Below are positions 36,199 through 44,856 of a stretch of DNA of 48,849 nt, in pieces (within the stretch, counting starts at the first letter, position 1; the number at the start of each line of letters is the position of its first letter). Both the position numbers and the translations under genes were made by a program. A model generated the notes under the pieces. The model was given only the letters and a program-made list of their open reading frames with translations. It made no database searches and was not told the DNA's origin. Source of the stretch: Lachnospiraceae bacterium (GTDB lineage: Bacteria > Bacillota > Clostridia > Lachnospirales > Lachnospiraceae); contig JAAVYA010000042.1 in NCBI GenBank assembly GCA_022790855.1, positions 1 to 48,849 of the forward strand, read 5' to 3'.

Positions 36199-36371
36199 TT
36201 ATCCACATTATCCACATTTTGGCCTGGAAATCTTTCCTTGCCAGAGTGTGGATTTTCCGTTTACATAAAGTTATTTTTCCACATTTCATTTTTTCCTGCT
36301 TTTTCCTTGATTAACTGGAAGATCTTCTTGTTTCCATAATAATTTTCCACAAGTTATCCACGTTATCCACA
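36199..36371 (+). promoter_or_regulatory. Cluster of DnaA-box-like 9-mers before dnaD
   Basis: TTATCCACA occurs at 36199-36207, 36208-36216 and 36363-36371. One-mismatch forms are TTTTCCACA at 36275 and 36343 and TTATCCACG at 36354; a two-mismatch reverse box TGTGGATTT lies at 36247. The outer boxes form head-to-tail pairs with no gap, and the middle is AT- and T-rich. This is far above chance for 173 bp. It may let DnaA control the dnaD-dnaC transcript, titrate DnaA, or be part of an origin-like site. Confidence 0.75.
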
Positions 36372-36487
36372 TTTTTATTCACTTTTAAAATTCCTTCGGC
36401 CAGAAAGCATCCAGGAAATTTTTCTCTTCTCTTTTTTGATTTTCTGTGATAAACTGTGCTTGTATGAACATAGAAAGAGGTGTTTTC

Positions 36488-37585
36488 ATGGCCCGGATAA
36501 CCTTACGTAATGACAAAGATGTTTCTGCTACCTATGTATCCAATCAATTCATCGATCATTATATGACTGCGGCCAACGGCGAATACGTTAAAATATATTT
36601 ATATCTTCTGCGCTGTATGGGTTCCTCAGACGCAAGCTTTTCTCTTTCCGCTGCCGCGGACAAGTTTGAGCACACAGAAAAGGATATTCAGCGGGCTTTA
36701 AAATATTGGGAAAAAATGAATCTTCTACAACTGGAATACGACGGGGATAAAAAGCTGTCCGGAATACGGTTTCTGGATTCCGGGCAACATCCTTCCGGCC
36801 ATACGTCATCCTCACCGGAGCATCCACAGGAGGAGGCTTCCTTTGTTTCTGCCTCCCCACAGGCGCAGGGCAAAGAACAAAAAGCGCCTCCCATGCAGCC
36901 TTCCTCTGCCAGACCTTCCTATACCTCTGCGCAGATGGCTGCTTTTCGGGAAAAAGAAAATATCAGCGAACTTCTTTTTGTTACGGAACATTATTTAAAA
37001 CGCCCCTTGACCTCCACCGATATACAGACTATTTTTTTCTGGTATGATGAGCTGAAGCTGAGCGTGGAAATAATTGAATATCTAATCGAATATTGTGTGG
37101 GAAAAGGTCATACCAGCTTACGTTACATGGATAAAGTGGCCATCGCCTGGCAGGAAGAGGGCATACGGACCATAGAGCAGGCCAAACGGGCCTCCAGTGC
37201 ATACGGCAAGCTTCATTTTTCCGTAATGAAGGCACTGGGCATCAGCGGAAGGAATCTGGTAGCCTCTGAAATTGCCTGCATCGATAAGTGGGACAAGACC
37301 TATGGTTTTACCCCGGACATTATCACCGAAGCCTGCCGGCGTACGATTTCCGCCACTCACCAGCCCAGCTTTGAGTATGCGGACGGCATTCTGCGGAAAT
37401 GGTATGAACAAGGCGTACATCACTTGAACGATATTATAAAGTTGGATTCAGAATATCAGAAATCCAAAACGGCAGCCTCCCTTTCTAACAAGGCAGCTTC
37501 CGCCAACCGTTTTCACAATTTCCAGCAACGTACCTATGACTATGACAAGCTAGAGCAGCAGCTTTTGAATAACCGTAATCCTTAG
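36488..37585 (+). CDS. dnaD: DnaD-domain replication initiation protein
   Basis: A 365-residue primosome protein. Residues 1-100 form a winged-helix-like domain (NQFIDHYMTAANGEYVKIYLYLLRCMG). A Pro/Ser/Gln-rich linker follows at about 110-160, then two DnaB_2/DnaD C-terminal modules: YLKRPLTSTDIQTIFFWYDELKLSVEIIEYLIEYC with SLRYMDKVAIAWQEEGI, and IDKWDKTYGFTPDIITEACRRTI with FEYADGILRKWYEQG. In Bacillota such proteins help load the replicative helicase. I start at MARITLRN, preceded by AGAGGTG. It precedes the helicase loader gene by 9 bp, and DnaA-like boxes lie just upstream. Confidence 0.9.
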   Translation: MARITLRNDKDVSATYVSNQFIDHYMTAANGEYVKIYLYLLRCMGSSDASFSLSAAADKFEHTEKDIQRALKYWEKMNLLQLEYDGDKKLSGIRFLDSGQHPSGHTSSSPEHPQEEASFVSASPQAQGKEQKAPPMQPSSARPSYTSAQMAAFREKENISELLFVTEHYLKRPLTSTDIQTIFFWYDELKLSVEIIEYLIEYCVGKGHTSLRYMDKVAIAWQEEGIRTIEQAKRASSAYGKLHFSVMKALGISGRNLVASEIACIDKWDKTYGFTPDIITEACRRTISATHQPSFEYADGILRKWYEQGVHHLNDIIKLDSEYQKSKTAASLSNKAASANRFHNFQQRTYDYDKLEQQLLNNRNP

Positions 37586-37594
37586 GAGGGCCTT

Positions 37595-38584
37595 ATGTCC
37601 CTGACAAACACACAATACAATGCGATCATGCGGCAATATGAAGCACAGCAAATGGAGAACGGGCGCATATTGCAGCAAAGAAAAAAAGACGCCTATAGGC
37701 GATGCCCCCCTCTGAAGACATTGGAGGAATCCATTTCTTCCATATCCGTTTCCCGGGCCAAAATGATGTTGAATGGGGACGATCAGGCAATTTCCTTGCT
37801 AAAAGAGGAGCTTTCTTCTCTTTTTTCTCAGAAAAAAAAGCTGATGCAGGAAATGGGCTATCCTTCCAACTATTTCGACCTTCCCTGCCGCTGTCCAGAT
37901 TGTCATGATACGGGTTACATTGGCGACAAAAAATGTCATTGCTTCCGGCAAGCCGCCATTGATATGGTATACACTCAGTCCAATATCAAAAGAATATTGC
38001 AACATGAAAATTTTGAAACCTTTTCCATGGAATATTACTCCCGGGAAGAGATAAATGAAGCTGCTGGCATTTCCAGCTACGACTGTGCAAGGCAGGCCGT
38101 ATCTGAATGCCGGGGATTTATTTCCCGATTTGACTCTTCCTTCGAAAACCTGTTTATTTACGGGGATACCGGAATCGGAAAAACCTTTCTATCTAACTGT
38201 ACGGCAAAAGAGCTTCTGGATACCGGCCATTCGGTGATCTATTTTACCGCTTTTGAACTGTTCCGCATTTTCGAGCGGACTACGTTTTACAAAGATGACG
38301 CCGTAAGCTGTGACTATCAGAATCTGTTTGACTGCGACCTGTTGATCATTGATGATCTTGGAACGGAGTTTTCCAATTCCTTCACCAGTTCCCAGTTGTT
38401 TTTGTGCCTTAACGAGCGGATATTGCGGGAGAAATCCACGATCATCTCCACCAATTTGAATATTTCCCAGCTTGTGGAACATTATTCTGAACGGACCTTT
38501 TCCCGAATCACCAGCTACTACACCATGATCAAGATGTTTGGGCAGGATATCCGTATTTTGAAAAAGTTAAAAGCAACTATTTAA
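37595..38584 (+). CDS. dnaC: DnaC/DnaI-type helicase loader ATPase
   Basis: A 329-residue AAA+ protein expected to load the replicative helicase. The N-terminal part has coiled-coil character. A metal-binding-like cluster CRCPDCHDTGYIGDKKCHC is at about 98-116, as in DnaI. The AAA+ core shows Walker A YGDTGIGKTFLSN, Walker B CDLLIIDDLGTEF, sensor STIISTNLN and an Arg finger region SERTFSRI. It follows dnaD in one unit with a TAGGAGGG ribosome site. The name dnaI would also fit. Confidence 0.92.
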   Translation: MSLTNTQYNAIMRQYEAQQMENGRILQQRKKDAYRRCPPLKTLEESISSISVSRAKMMLNGDDQAISLLKEELSSLFSQKKKLMQEMGYPSNYFDLPCRCPDCHDTGYIGDKKCHCFRQAAIDMVYTQSNIKRILQHENFETFSMEYYSREEINEAAGISSYDCARQAVSECRGFISRFDSSFENLFIYGDTGIGKTFLSNCTAKELLDTGHSVIYFTAFELFRIFERTTFYKDDAVSCDYQNLFDCDLLIIDDLGTEFSNSFTSSQLFLCLNERILREKSTIISTNLNISQLVEHYSERTFSRITSYYTMIKMFGQDIRILKKLKATI

Positions 38585-38615
38585 CATATACAAACGAATC
38601 TATGGAGGAAACCTG

Positions 38616-39791
38616 ATGCAACACGATGAGAGAAACCTAGAAACAATCCCTGCCGGGGCCCTTGGCCTAATCGCCCTGGAAAGCTGCCGGGAAATCGGCG
38701 AAAAGGTGGACAAGTATCTGGTAAAATGGAGGTACACCAGAGAACATGAACACGAAGACAATATTGTATTCAAGGGCTATCAAAGAGATACTTACACCAT
38801 CGGCGTAACAACTCCCCGCTTTGGTACAGGAGAAGCGAAGGGAACCATTGAGGAATCTGTTCGGGGCTATGATTTGTTCATTATGGTGGACGTCACAAAT
38901 TACAGCCTGACTTATACCGTCAGCGGATATCCCAACCACATGTCTCCGGATGATCATTACCAGGATTTGAAACGTGTGATTTCCGCAGTCGGCGGAAAAG
39001 CCAGAAGAATCACTGTCATCATGCCATTCTTGTATGAGAGCCGCCAGCACAAGCGTACCGGAAGAGATTCTTTGGACTGCGCCATGGCACTGCAGGAGCT
39101 TACGGCTATGGGTGTAGATAATATTATTACATTCGACGCCCATGATCCCAGAGTCCAGAATGCGATCCCGCTGAAGGGTTTCGAAACAGTTCAGCCGTCC
39201 TATCAGTTTATTAAGAGCATCTTAGGCCATGTAGACGATTTGAAGATCGACAGCAATCATATGATGGTGATCAGCCCCGACGAAGGCGGAACCAACCGTG
39301 CCGTATATCTGGCAAATGTACTGGGACTGGATATGGGTATGTTCTACAAGCGGAGGGATTACAGCAAGATCGTAGACGGCCGCAACCCCATCGTAGCCCA
39401 TGAATTCCTGGGTTCCTCTGTGGAAAACAAAGACGTTATTATTATTGACGATATGATTTCTTCCGGAGACAGTATGATAGACGTAGCCACAGAACTGAAA
39501 AAACGCAAAGCGGGACGTATTTTTGTAGTAGCTACTTTCGGCCTGTTTACCAACGGCCTGAATAAGTTTGATAAAGCCGTGGCAGACGGCCTGATTTACC
39601 GGGTAGTAACCACGAATCTTACCTATCAGACGCCGGAGCTGTTAAGCAAGGATTATTACATTAACTGCGATATGAGTAAGTATATCGCGTATATCATCGA
39701 TACGCTGAATCATGATACTTCCATCAGCGATTTGTTGAATCCTTACGAAAGAATTGAATCCCTGGTAAAGAAATACAAAGAAAGCCATTAA
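38616..39791 (+). CDS. prs: Ribose-phosphate pyrophosphokinase, long form
   Basis: Makes PRPP from ribose-5-phosphate and ATP for nucleotide, His and Trp synthesis. The PRPP-binding loop is VIIIDDMISSGDSM (about residue 270), the divalent-metal region FDAHDPRVQNAIP and the ATP region MPFLYESRQHKRTGRDSLDC. At 391 aa it is about 75 residues longer than the usual enzyme, with extra sequence at the N-terminus (KWRYTREHEHEDNIVFKGYQ). This long form is familiar from Lachnospiraceae. It follows the loader gene after 31 bp with GGAGG before the ATG. Confidence 0.92.
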   Translation: MQHDERNLETIPAGALGLIALESCREIGEKVDKYLVKWRYTREHEHEDNIVFKGYQRDTYTIGVTTPRFGTGEAKGTIEESVRGYDLFIMVDVTNYSLTYTVSGYPNHMSPDDHYQDLKRVISAVGGKARRITVIMPFLYESRQHKRTGRDSLDCAMALQELTAMGVDNIITFDAHDPRVQNAIPLKGFETVQPSYQFIKSILGHVDDLKIDSNHMMVISPDEGGTNRAVYLANVLGLDMGMFYKRRDYSKIVDGRNPIVAHEFLGSSVENKDVIIIDDMISSGDSMIDVATELKKRKAGRIFVVATFGLFTNGLNKFDKAVADGLIYRVVTTNLTYQTPELLSKDYYINCDMSKYIAYIIDTLNHDTSISDLLNPYERIESLVKKYKESH

Positions 39792-39909
39792 GATATGAAA
39801 TAGATTCCCATAGGATGATTAACCGGGCAGGGGAAGACCATCTTTCCCGTCCGCCGCGCGACCCGTATGTTACGTTAGCAGTAAATTTCCATATACGGGC
39901 CTGTGCATA

Positions 39910-39950
39910 AAAAGGGGGCAGGTTCCTTACATCAAGAACCTGCCCCCTCT
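39910..39950 (-). terminator. Terminator of the HPr-like gene
   Basis: GGGGGCAGGTTC / GAACCTGCCCCC, a 12-bp perfect stem. On the minus strand TTTTT follows; on the + strand it may also stop the prs transcript, although no T-run follows there. Confidence 0.88.
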
Positions 39951-39984
39951 GCTATCTAATATTGCAGTCGCTGTATTTATTATT

Positions 39985-40242
39985 TTATGCCTGACAGACA
40001 AGGAATCGCTCCATAGCTATCAGCGCTTCTCGTTCATCTTGGCCATCCGCTACGATATTGACAGACATTCCTTTGGACGGGTTAAAAGCCATGATTCCCA
40101 TAATGCTCTTGGCATTGATACGTTTCTCTTCGCTTTCCAGAGTAATCTCACTGTCAAATTGACAGGCAACTTGTACCAGCTCAGCAATGGGATTTTCGTG
40201 CTCTCTCTCAACATTTGAAACAATCACTTTCTTTTCACTCAT
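39985..40242 (-). CDS. HPr-family phosphocarrier-like protein
   Basis: An 85-residue HPr-fold protein. His15 is present (VEREHENPIAELVQ) and so is Ser46 with the helix block INAKSIMGIMAF. The active-site Arg17 that helps HPr phosphotransfer is Asn, and the GLHARPA signature is changed to REHENPI. Ser46 is where HPr kinase acts, so a regulatory role like that of Crh is as likely as sugar transport. It forms its own unit with a strong terminator; no EI or EII gene is near. Confidence 0.85.
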   Translation of the reverse strand: MSEKKVIVSNVEREHENPIAELVQVACQFDSEITLESEEKRINAKSIMGIMAFNPSKGMSVNIVADGQDEREALIAMERFLVCQA

Positions 40243-40406
40243 TCCTAACTCACTTTCTCATCGTTACGATGTACCCTCTACGTTCACACAATACTTGAAA
40301 TATACAACAAATCCTGCCCTTTTGCAATATGGTTTTCCCAAATCTGTTAATTTCCAACGAAAGAAACCTGATTCTGACAGGAAAACTATCCATTTTTCCG
40401 GTACTT

Positions 40407-41582
40407 TCATCCACCCTTATAGGCCTTATCCACCTGTATGATACAAAAATACTCTTCCCCTAAGCTCCCTCTCACCTGCTCTTGAACTGTTTGGGCTGTC
40501 TCATCATCATCCAGCCGAAACCCGTAAGGCACCACCATATCAAATATCAAGTTTGTCCTGGCAGTTCCTGGCACAACGCGAAAATCATGCATTGTGATAG
40601 AAGCATCCACATTTTGGAGAATTCTTGTAATCTGGCCTTTTAACTCCAACACGCGTTCATCTGATGTCACAACCGGGTCCATATGTATCACCGCAGCACA
40701 TTTCAGCTCCTTTTGAAGTGAGACCTCGATATGATCTATCACTTCATGAAGCTTCAGAATATCTCCGTCTGCGGGGACCTCTGCATGGACCGAAAGGAAC
40801 CGTCTGCCTGGCCCATAATCGTGTACGATCAAATCGTGAATACCGCATACTTCCTCATGAGATAACACCAGTTTTTCTACCTGCTCTACAAATTCTGGTT
40901 CCGGCGCCTGCCCCAACAGCGGATCCAACGTCTCCTTTGCCGCCTTGATACCGGCATAAAAAATAAAAAGTCCCACCAGCACACCGCAGTAGCCATCCAG
41001 CGGAAGACCTGCCAGCTTACCCGCCAACGCCGCGAAAAATACCACCGCCGTTGCGCAGGAATCGCTCAAACTGTCCAATGCTACCGCTCGTACAGCCGCA
41101 GAATCCAGCTTTTTTGCTACTGCACGGTTATAGGAATACATGTATAGCTTCACCAAAATAGACACCAGTAGTATGACCATTGCAAAAACAGTGTATTCTA
41201 CCGGCTGCGGATGTATAATTTTTTCCACGGAACTTTTTACCAGTTCAAACGCCATGATCAATATGACGCCGGAAACTACTAAGCCAGCAATGTATTCTAT
41301 TCTTCCGTGCCCAAAGGGATGTCCCATATCCGGCTTTGCCCCTGCCATTTTGAATCCGGCCAATGTTACAAAGGAGGAACCTGCATCTGACAGGTTATTA
41401 AATGCATCTGCCGTTATGGAAATAGATTTTGTCACACTTCCTGCCAGAAATTTCCCTGCAAACAAAAAGATATTTAAGCATATTCCTATCGTACCACATA
41501 ATATGCCATAGGATTGTCTTACCCTGGGTTCTTTTACATTTTCATGATCTTTGATTAGGCGCTTTGCCAAAAATCCAACCAA
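40407..41582 (-). CDS. Cation diffusion facilitator (CDF) family exporter
   Basis: A 391-residue CDF transporter that would export divalent metals (Zn, Mn, Fe or Co) in exchange for protons at the cell membrane. Membrane segments are at about 26-46, 98-118, 130-150, 165-190 and nearby. The first metal site lies in ISITADAFNNLSDAGSS (Asp/Asn in place of the His of Zn types) and its partner in VRAVALDSLSDSCATAVV; HPFGHGRIEYIAGL is the family block. The C-terminal 180 residues form a cytoplasmic domain longer than usual. The changed metal-site residues hint at Mn or Fe over Zn, but this is inference. Confidence 0.9.
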   Translation of the reverse strand: MVGFLAKRLIKDHENVKEPRVRQSYGILCGTIGICLNIFLFAGKFLAGSVTKSISITADAFNNLSDAGSSFVTLAGFKMAGAKPDMGHPFGHGRIEYIAGLVVSGVILIMAFELVKSSVEKIIHPQPVEYTVFAMVILLVSILVKLYMYSYNRAVAKKLDSAAVRAVALDSLSDSCATAVVFFAALAGKLAGLPLDGYCGVLVGLFIFYAGIKAAKETLDPLLGQAPEPEFVEQVEKLVLSHEEVCGIHDLIVHDYGPGRRFLSVHAEVPADGDILKLHEVIDHIEVSLQKELKCAAVIHMDPVVTSDERVLELKGQITRILQNVDASITMHDFRVVPGTARTNLIFDMVVPYGFRLDDDETAQTVQEQVRGSLGEEYFCIIQVDKAYKGG

Positions 41583-41779
41583 ATAACCGCCTCCCTGTTT
41601 CTACCGTATGGTCTATTGTAATCCAAGTTCCGAAAAAAGGCAATCCGAACTTTTCTTAGCCCCTTCTATTATTTCCGATGGTTCCTCCCCTGCGTCTCCC
41701 CCCCAGCAGCAGAATATTTTTTTTGCAACCTCACATACTAAGATCACTTATTTTATACTCCCAAATCAGGAGGTTCCCT

Positions 41780-42714
41780 ATGAGTAAAAAATTAGGCGCA
41801 AATATCCAGGAAACAATACACAAGTTTAATCAAATTTTAAATATGGAAGAAAATTTCGATATCATCTATCGCGTCATTGAAATTGGCGGAAAAACATCCT
41901 GCTTGTATTTTATTGACGGTCTAAACAAAGATGAGATTTTAGAAAAACTAATGGAATTTTTTTATAGCTTTCCGGCAGAGGAAATGCCAGAGCGGAGCGT
42001 CCGGACACTGCGGCGGCGTCTATATTGGAGGGCAGTATCGTCATCCTAATCGACAATTCTCCTTCCGCCATGATCCTGCCCACCACCTTATTTGAAATTA
42101 CAGAGGAAGCGGACGATTACTACTTTCCTCCTCTCACCGGAACATACCTGCGGCTGTCCCGGATGGTGATCAACTTGATCGCCTTGTTTCTGACGCCCTT
42201 ATGGCTTCTTCTGATGCAGCACCCCCAATGGATTCCTTCCGGGCTTTCCTTTATCCGGATCACGGAAGAAATCCATGTTCCCCTGCTGATACAGCTCCTC
42301 ATGCTGGAATTTGCCATTGACGGGCTTCGTCTTGCCTCTTTGAATACTCCCAGTATGTTAAGCACCCCATTAAGTGTGGTAGCCGGAATTGTTATGGGGG
42401 ATTACACGGTAAGCTCCGGATGGTTTAACTCACAGACTATGCTGTATATGGCCTTTGTGGCCATTGCCAATTATTCTCAAGCCAGCTTTGAATTAAGCTA
42501 TGCATTAAAATTTCTTCGTCTTCTCATGTTGATTCTTACCGGCCTTTTGGACACATGGGGATTACTCATCGGCATTGCCGTCACACTACTGGCGCTTTTA
42601 ACGAACCGTACCCTTTCCGGCAAAAGTTATCTCTACCCTCTGATTCCCTTCCGTGGGAAAGAGCTGCTGCGACGTTTCCTGCGTATTACTTTGCCGGAAT
42701 CTGTGAAAAGGTAA
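41780..42714 (+). pseudogene. spoVAF/GerA-family gene with internal deletion and frameshift
   Basis: The 5' part (ATG behind AGGAGG) reads MSKKLGANIQETIHKFNQIL, ENFDIIYRVIEIGGKTSCLYFIDG and FPAEEMP, the start of a SpoVAF-like spore germination protein. The frame is then left, and in the +1 frame the sequence resumes AERPDTAAASILEGSIVILI then DNSPSAMILPTTLFEITEEA, with four or more membrane segments and the end ITLPESVKR. Relatives have roughly 170 residues between these points, holding the conserved RGSRDGFVETL region. So about 500 bp are missing, and the join is out of frame near 42000-42025. Residue counts for the missing part are from family recall. Confidence 0.8.
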
Positions 42715-42730
42715 GTGTTCTAAATTTTAA

Positions 42731-42769
42731 AAATCCGCATATCTTGTACAAATACAGATGTGCGGATTT
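42731..42769. terminator. Stem-loop between the spoVAF remnant and the AGCS gene
   Basis: AAATCCGCATATCT / AGATGTGCGGATTT, 14-bp arms with one G-T or A-C exception and an 11-nt loop. A T-run follows only on the minus strand. It overlaps a possible ATG at 42758, so the symporter start is better placed after it. Confidence 0.5.
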
Positions 42770-42772
42770 CGT

Positions 42773-44110
42773 ATGCATTCTTTTTTCTCCTGGATGGATT
42801 CTTTTACTAATTTTTTATGGGGCGGCCCTATGCTCCTGCTGCTGGCCGGAACCCATATTTATTTTACGGTACGATTAGGGTTTATTCAAAAATACCTGCC
42901 CCGGGGCATTCGGTTAAGTTTCTCCCGATCCGATTCCGAAGGAGAAGGCGTCTCTCCCTATGCCGCTCTTTCCACCGCTCTTGCAGCCACTATTGGCACT
43001 GGAAATATTATCGGCATCTCTACGGCCATCGCTATTGGCGGCCCGGGAGCCGTCTTCTGGTGCTGGCTTACAGGCCTGTTGGGAATTGCCACCTGTTATG
43101 GGGAATGCTTTCTCTCCGTATCCTGGCGGGTCAAGAACAAAGATGGGCATTTTATGGGCGGCCCCATGTATGTACTGCAAAACGGGCTCCGGAAAAAATG
43201 GCTGGCCTTTCTTTTTTCCCTCGCTGCCGTACTGGCTTCCTTTGGCATGGGCAGCAGCGTCCAGTCTCATTCCATCTGCTCCGCCCTGCAGTCTCATATG
43301 GCAGTCTCTCCTCATATCATAGGCATGGCAGCGGCTCTGCTGGCAGGCTTTGTAATGTTGGGCGGCGTCCGGCAGATTTCCTCCCTCTGCACGTTTCTGG
43401 TTCCTTTTATGAGCTTGTTTTACCTGGCGGGATGCTTTTATTTATTGTTTGCAAACCGCAGTTTTCTTCCGGATGCGTTTTCCCTGATTATTCGGTCGGC
43501 CTTCTCAGGCAAAGCTTTTGCCGGAGGTTTTACGGGAACTGCTGTCATGCTGGGCATCCGCACCGGAATTTCCCGCGGACTTTTTACCAATGAAGCCGGC
43601 CTTGGTTCTATCCCTATGGCTGCCGCCTGTGCCCGCACCCCTTCTCCGGTCACCCAGGGACTGATTTCCATGACTGGGCCTTTCTGGGATACGGTGGTGA
43701 TCTGCGCTGTCACCGGGCTTGTAATCGTAAGCAGTATTTTAAAAACGCCCCAGGCTTACGCTGGGATTCCCATAGACAGCCTGTGTCTCGCTGCTTTTTC
43801 CCAGCTTCCCTTTTGGGGAACGGAAATTCTCTCCATATCCCTGATACTTTTTGCATTTGCTACCATTCTCGGCTGGTGCTATTATGGAGAATGCGCCGTC
43901 CGTTTTCTGGCAGGCCAGCGAGCCGTGAAGCCCTATCAGGTACTTTACCTATTAAGCGTCTATTTGGGTGCTGTCGTTTCCCTGGAAAGGGTCTGGGGCG
44001 TCTCAGATCTCCTGAACGCCTGCATGGCTTTGCCAAACCTGGTCTGTCTCTGGTTACTACGCAAAAAAATAATCACGGAAACACACCGGGAACTAAATCG
44101 CCGCGGATAA
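42773..44110 (+). CDS. Sodium:alanine/glycine symporter (AGCS family)
   Basis: A membrane protein of about 445 residues that imports alanine or glycine with sodium. It has the family motifs LWGGPMLLLLAGTHIYFTVRLGFIQ, ALSTALAATIGTGNIIGIS, GGPGAVFWCWLTGLLGIATCYGECFL, KNKDGHFMGGPMYVLQNGL, FTGTAVMLGIRTGISRGLFTNEAGLGSIPMAAA and WCYYGECAVRFL, with about ten hydrophobic spans. The ATG at 42773 has only a weak GGA behind the hairpin; an ATG at 42758 lies inside the hairpin. It is a little shorter than the usual 450-480, mainly at the C-terminus. Confidence 0.9.
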   Translation: MHSFFSWMDSFTNFLWGGPMLLLLAGTHIYFTVRLGFIQKYLPRGIRLSFSRSDSEGEGVSPYAALSTALAATIGTGNIIGISTAIAIGGPGAVFWCWLTGLLGIATCYGECFLSVSWRVKNKDGHFMGGPMYVLQNGLRKKWLAFLFSLAAVLASFGMGSSVQSHSICSALQSHMAVSPHIIGMAAALLAGFVMLGGVRQISSLCTFLVPFMSLFYLAGCFYLLFANRSFLPDAFSLIIRSAFSGKAFAGGFTGTAVMLGIRTGISRGLFTNEAGLGSIPMAAACARTPSPVTQGLISMTGPFWDTVVICAVTGLVIVSSILKTPQAYAGIPIDSLCLAAFSQLPFWGTEILSISLILFAFATILGWCYYGECAVRFLAGQRAVKPYQVLYLLSVYLGAVVSLERVWGVSDLLNACMALPNLVCLWLLRKKIITETHRELNRRG

Positions 44111-44124
44111 AAGCAATATCCCTT

Positions 44125-44808
44125 TTATACGCGGAATGAGTAGTTTACAGTAATAGCCTGCTGAACCTGGTTTTTCCGTTCCTGAAACTGCCGGTAGAAA
44201 TCTCTTTCCATTTCATAGGGACAGAGGAAAAAAAGTTGCAGCAAAAGCATATTCACCTCTTTTTGAAATGAATCATCCGCTCTTCGCTCCATTTCATCCT
44301 GCAGATCCAAAAGAAAATAATGCCATTCCAGAATGAATTGTTCATATTGCTTTGTCTCCGGCACATCCAGCCACTTTTTTACTTTCACCTTTCCTTTGGA
44401 GGGTTTCGGGCATTCGTGTATCTGGAGAAAATATTTCACTTCCTGATTCTCGTATATGCGTCCCAAGGGAAACAAACGGCAAATCCCCGGGCGGAAAGCA
44501 TGAATCCTGCATCTGCCCTGAGCATCCAGAAAAAGGCAGGCTTCCGCTTCCCCCTCCTGTCTTAAATGGGGCAGTATAATTCCTTCCACCACTTGAAGTT
44601 CCAAATATGTTTCCAACAGCTCCTTGGGGGATTTTCCTGTCCCCAAGCTCATCTGGAATATATCCCTGGGGTCCAAAATAATGGACTCCCCCATGCCTCT
44701 GCAGCAGGACGAACAGCCGGGGCAGTCATTACAGTCTGCCCGCACCATATCGTTCAGACTGTAAAGCCTCCCGTCGGAAATATCATTGATATCAATATCG
44801 CGTTTCAT
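44125..44808 (-). CDS. YkgJ-family cysteine-cluster protein
   Basis: A 227-residue cytoplasmic protein with the Cys pattern CNDCPGCSSCCRGMGESIILDPRDI at the N-terminus, then CLFLDAQGRCRIHAFRPGICRLFPLGR and HECPK. This matches the YkgJ/UPF0153 family, thought to bind Zn or an Fe-S cluster; the function is unknown. I start at MKRDIDIND, preceded by AAAGGA with a 5-nt gap. A single gene between convergent and tandem neighbours. Confidence 0.87.
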   Translation of the reverse strand: MKRDIDINDISDGRLYSLNDMVRADCNDCPGCSSCCRGMGESIILDPRDIFQMSLGTGKSPKELLETYLELQVVEGIILPHLRQEGEAEACLFLDAQGRCRIHAFRPGICRLFPLGRIYENQEVKYFLQIHECPKPSKGKVKVKKWLDVPETKQYEQFILEWHYFLLDLQDEMERRADDSFQKEVNMLLLQLFFLCPYEMERDFYRQFQERKNQVQQAITVNYSFRV

Positions 44809-44856
44809 AAGTTTCCTTTCCATTCCGCCCTCTTGTTCACCGAGGGGAGTATTTTA

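Noticed and set aside
42817..43593. 258-codon frame overlapping the AGCS symporter
   Set aside because: Same-strand shadow rich in Arg/His/Ser, with no conserved blocks; the symporter frame is unambiguous.
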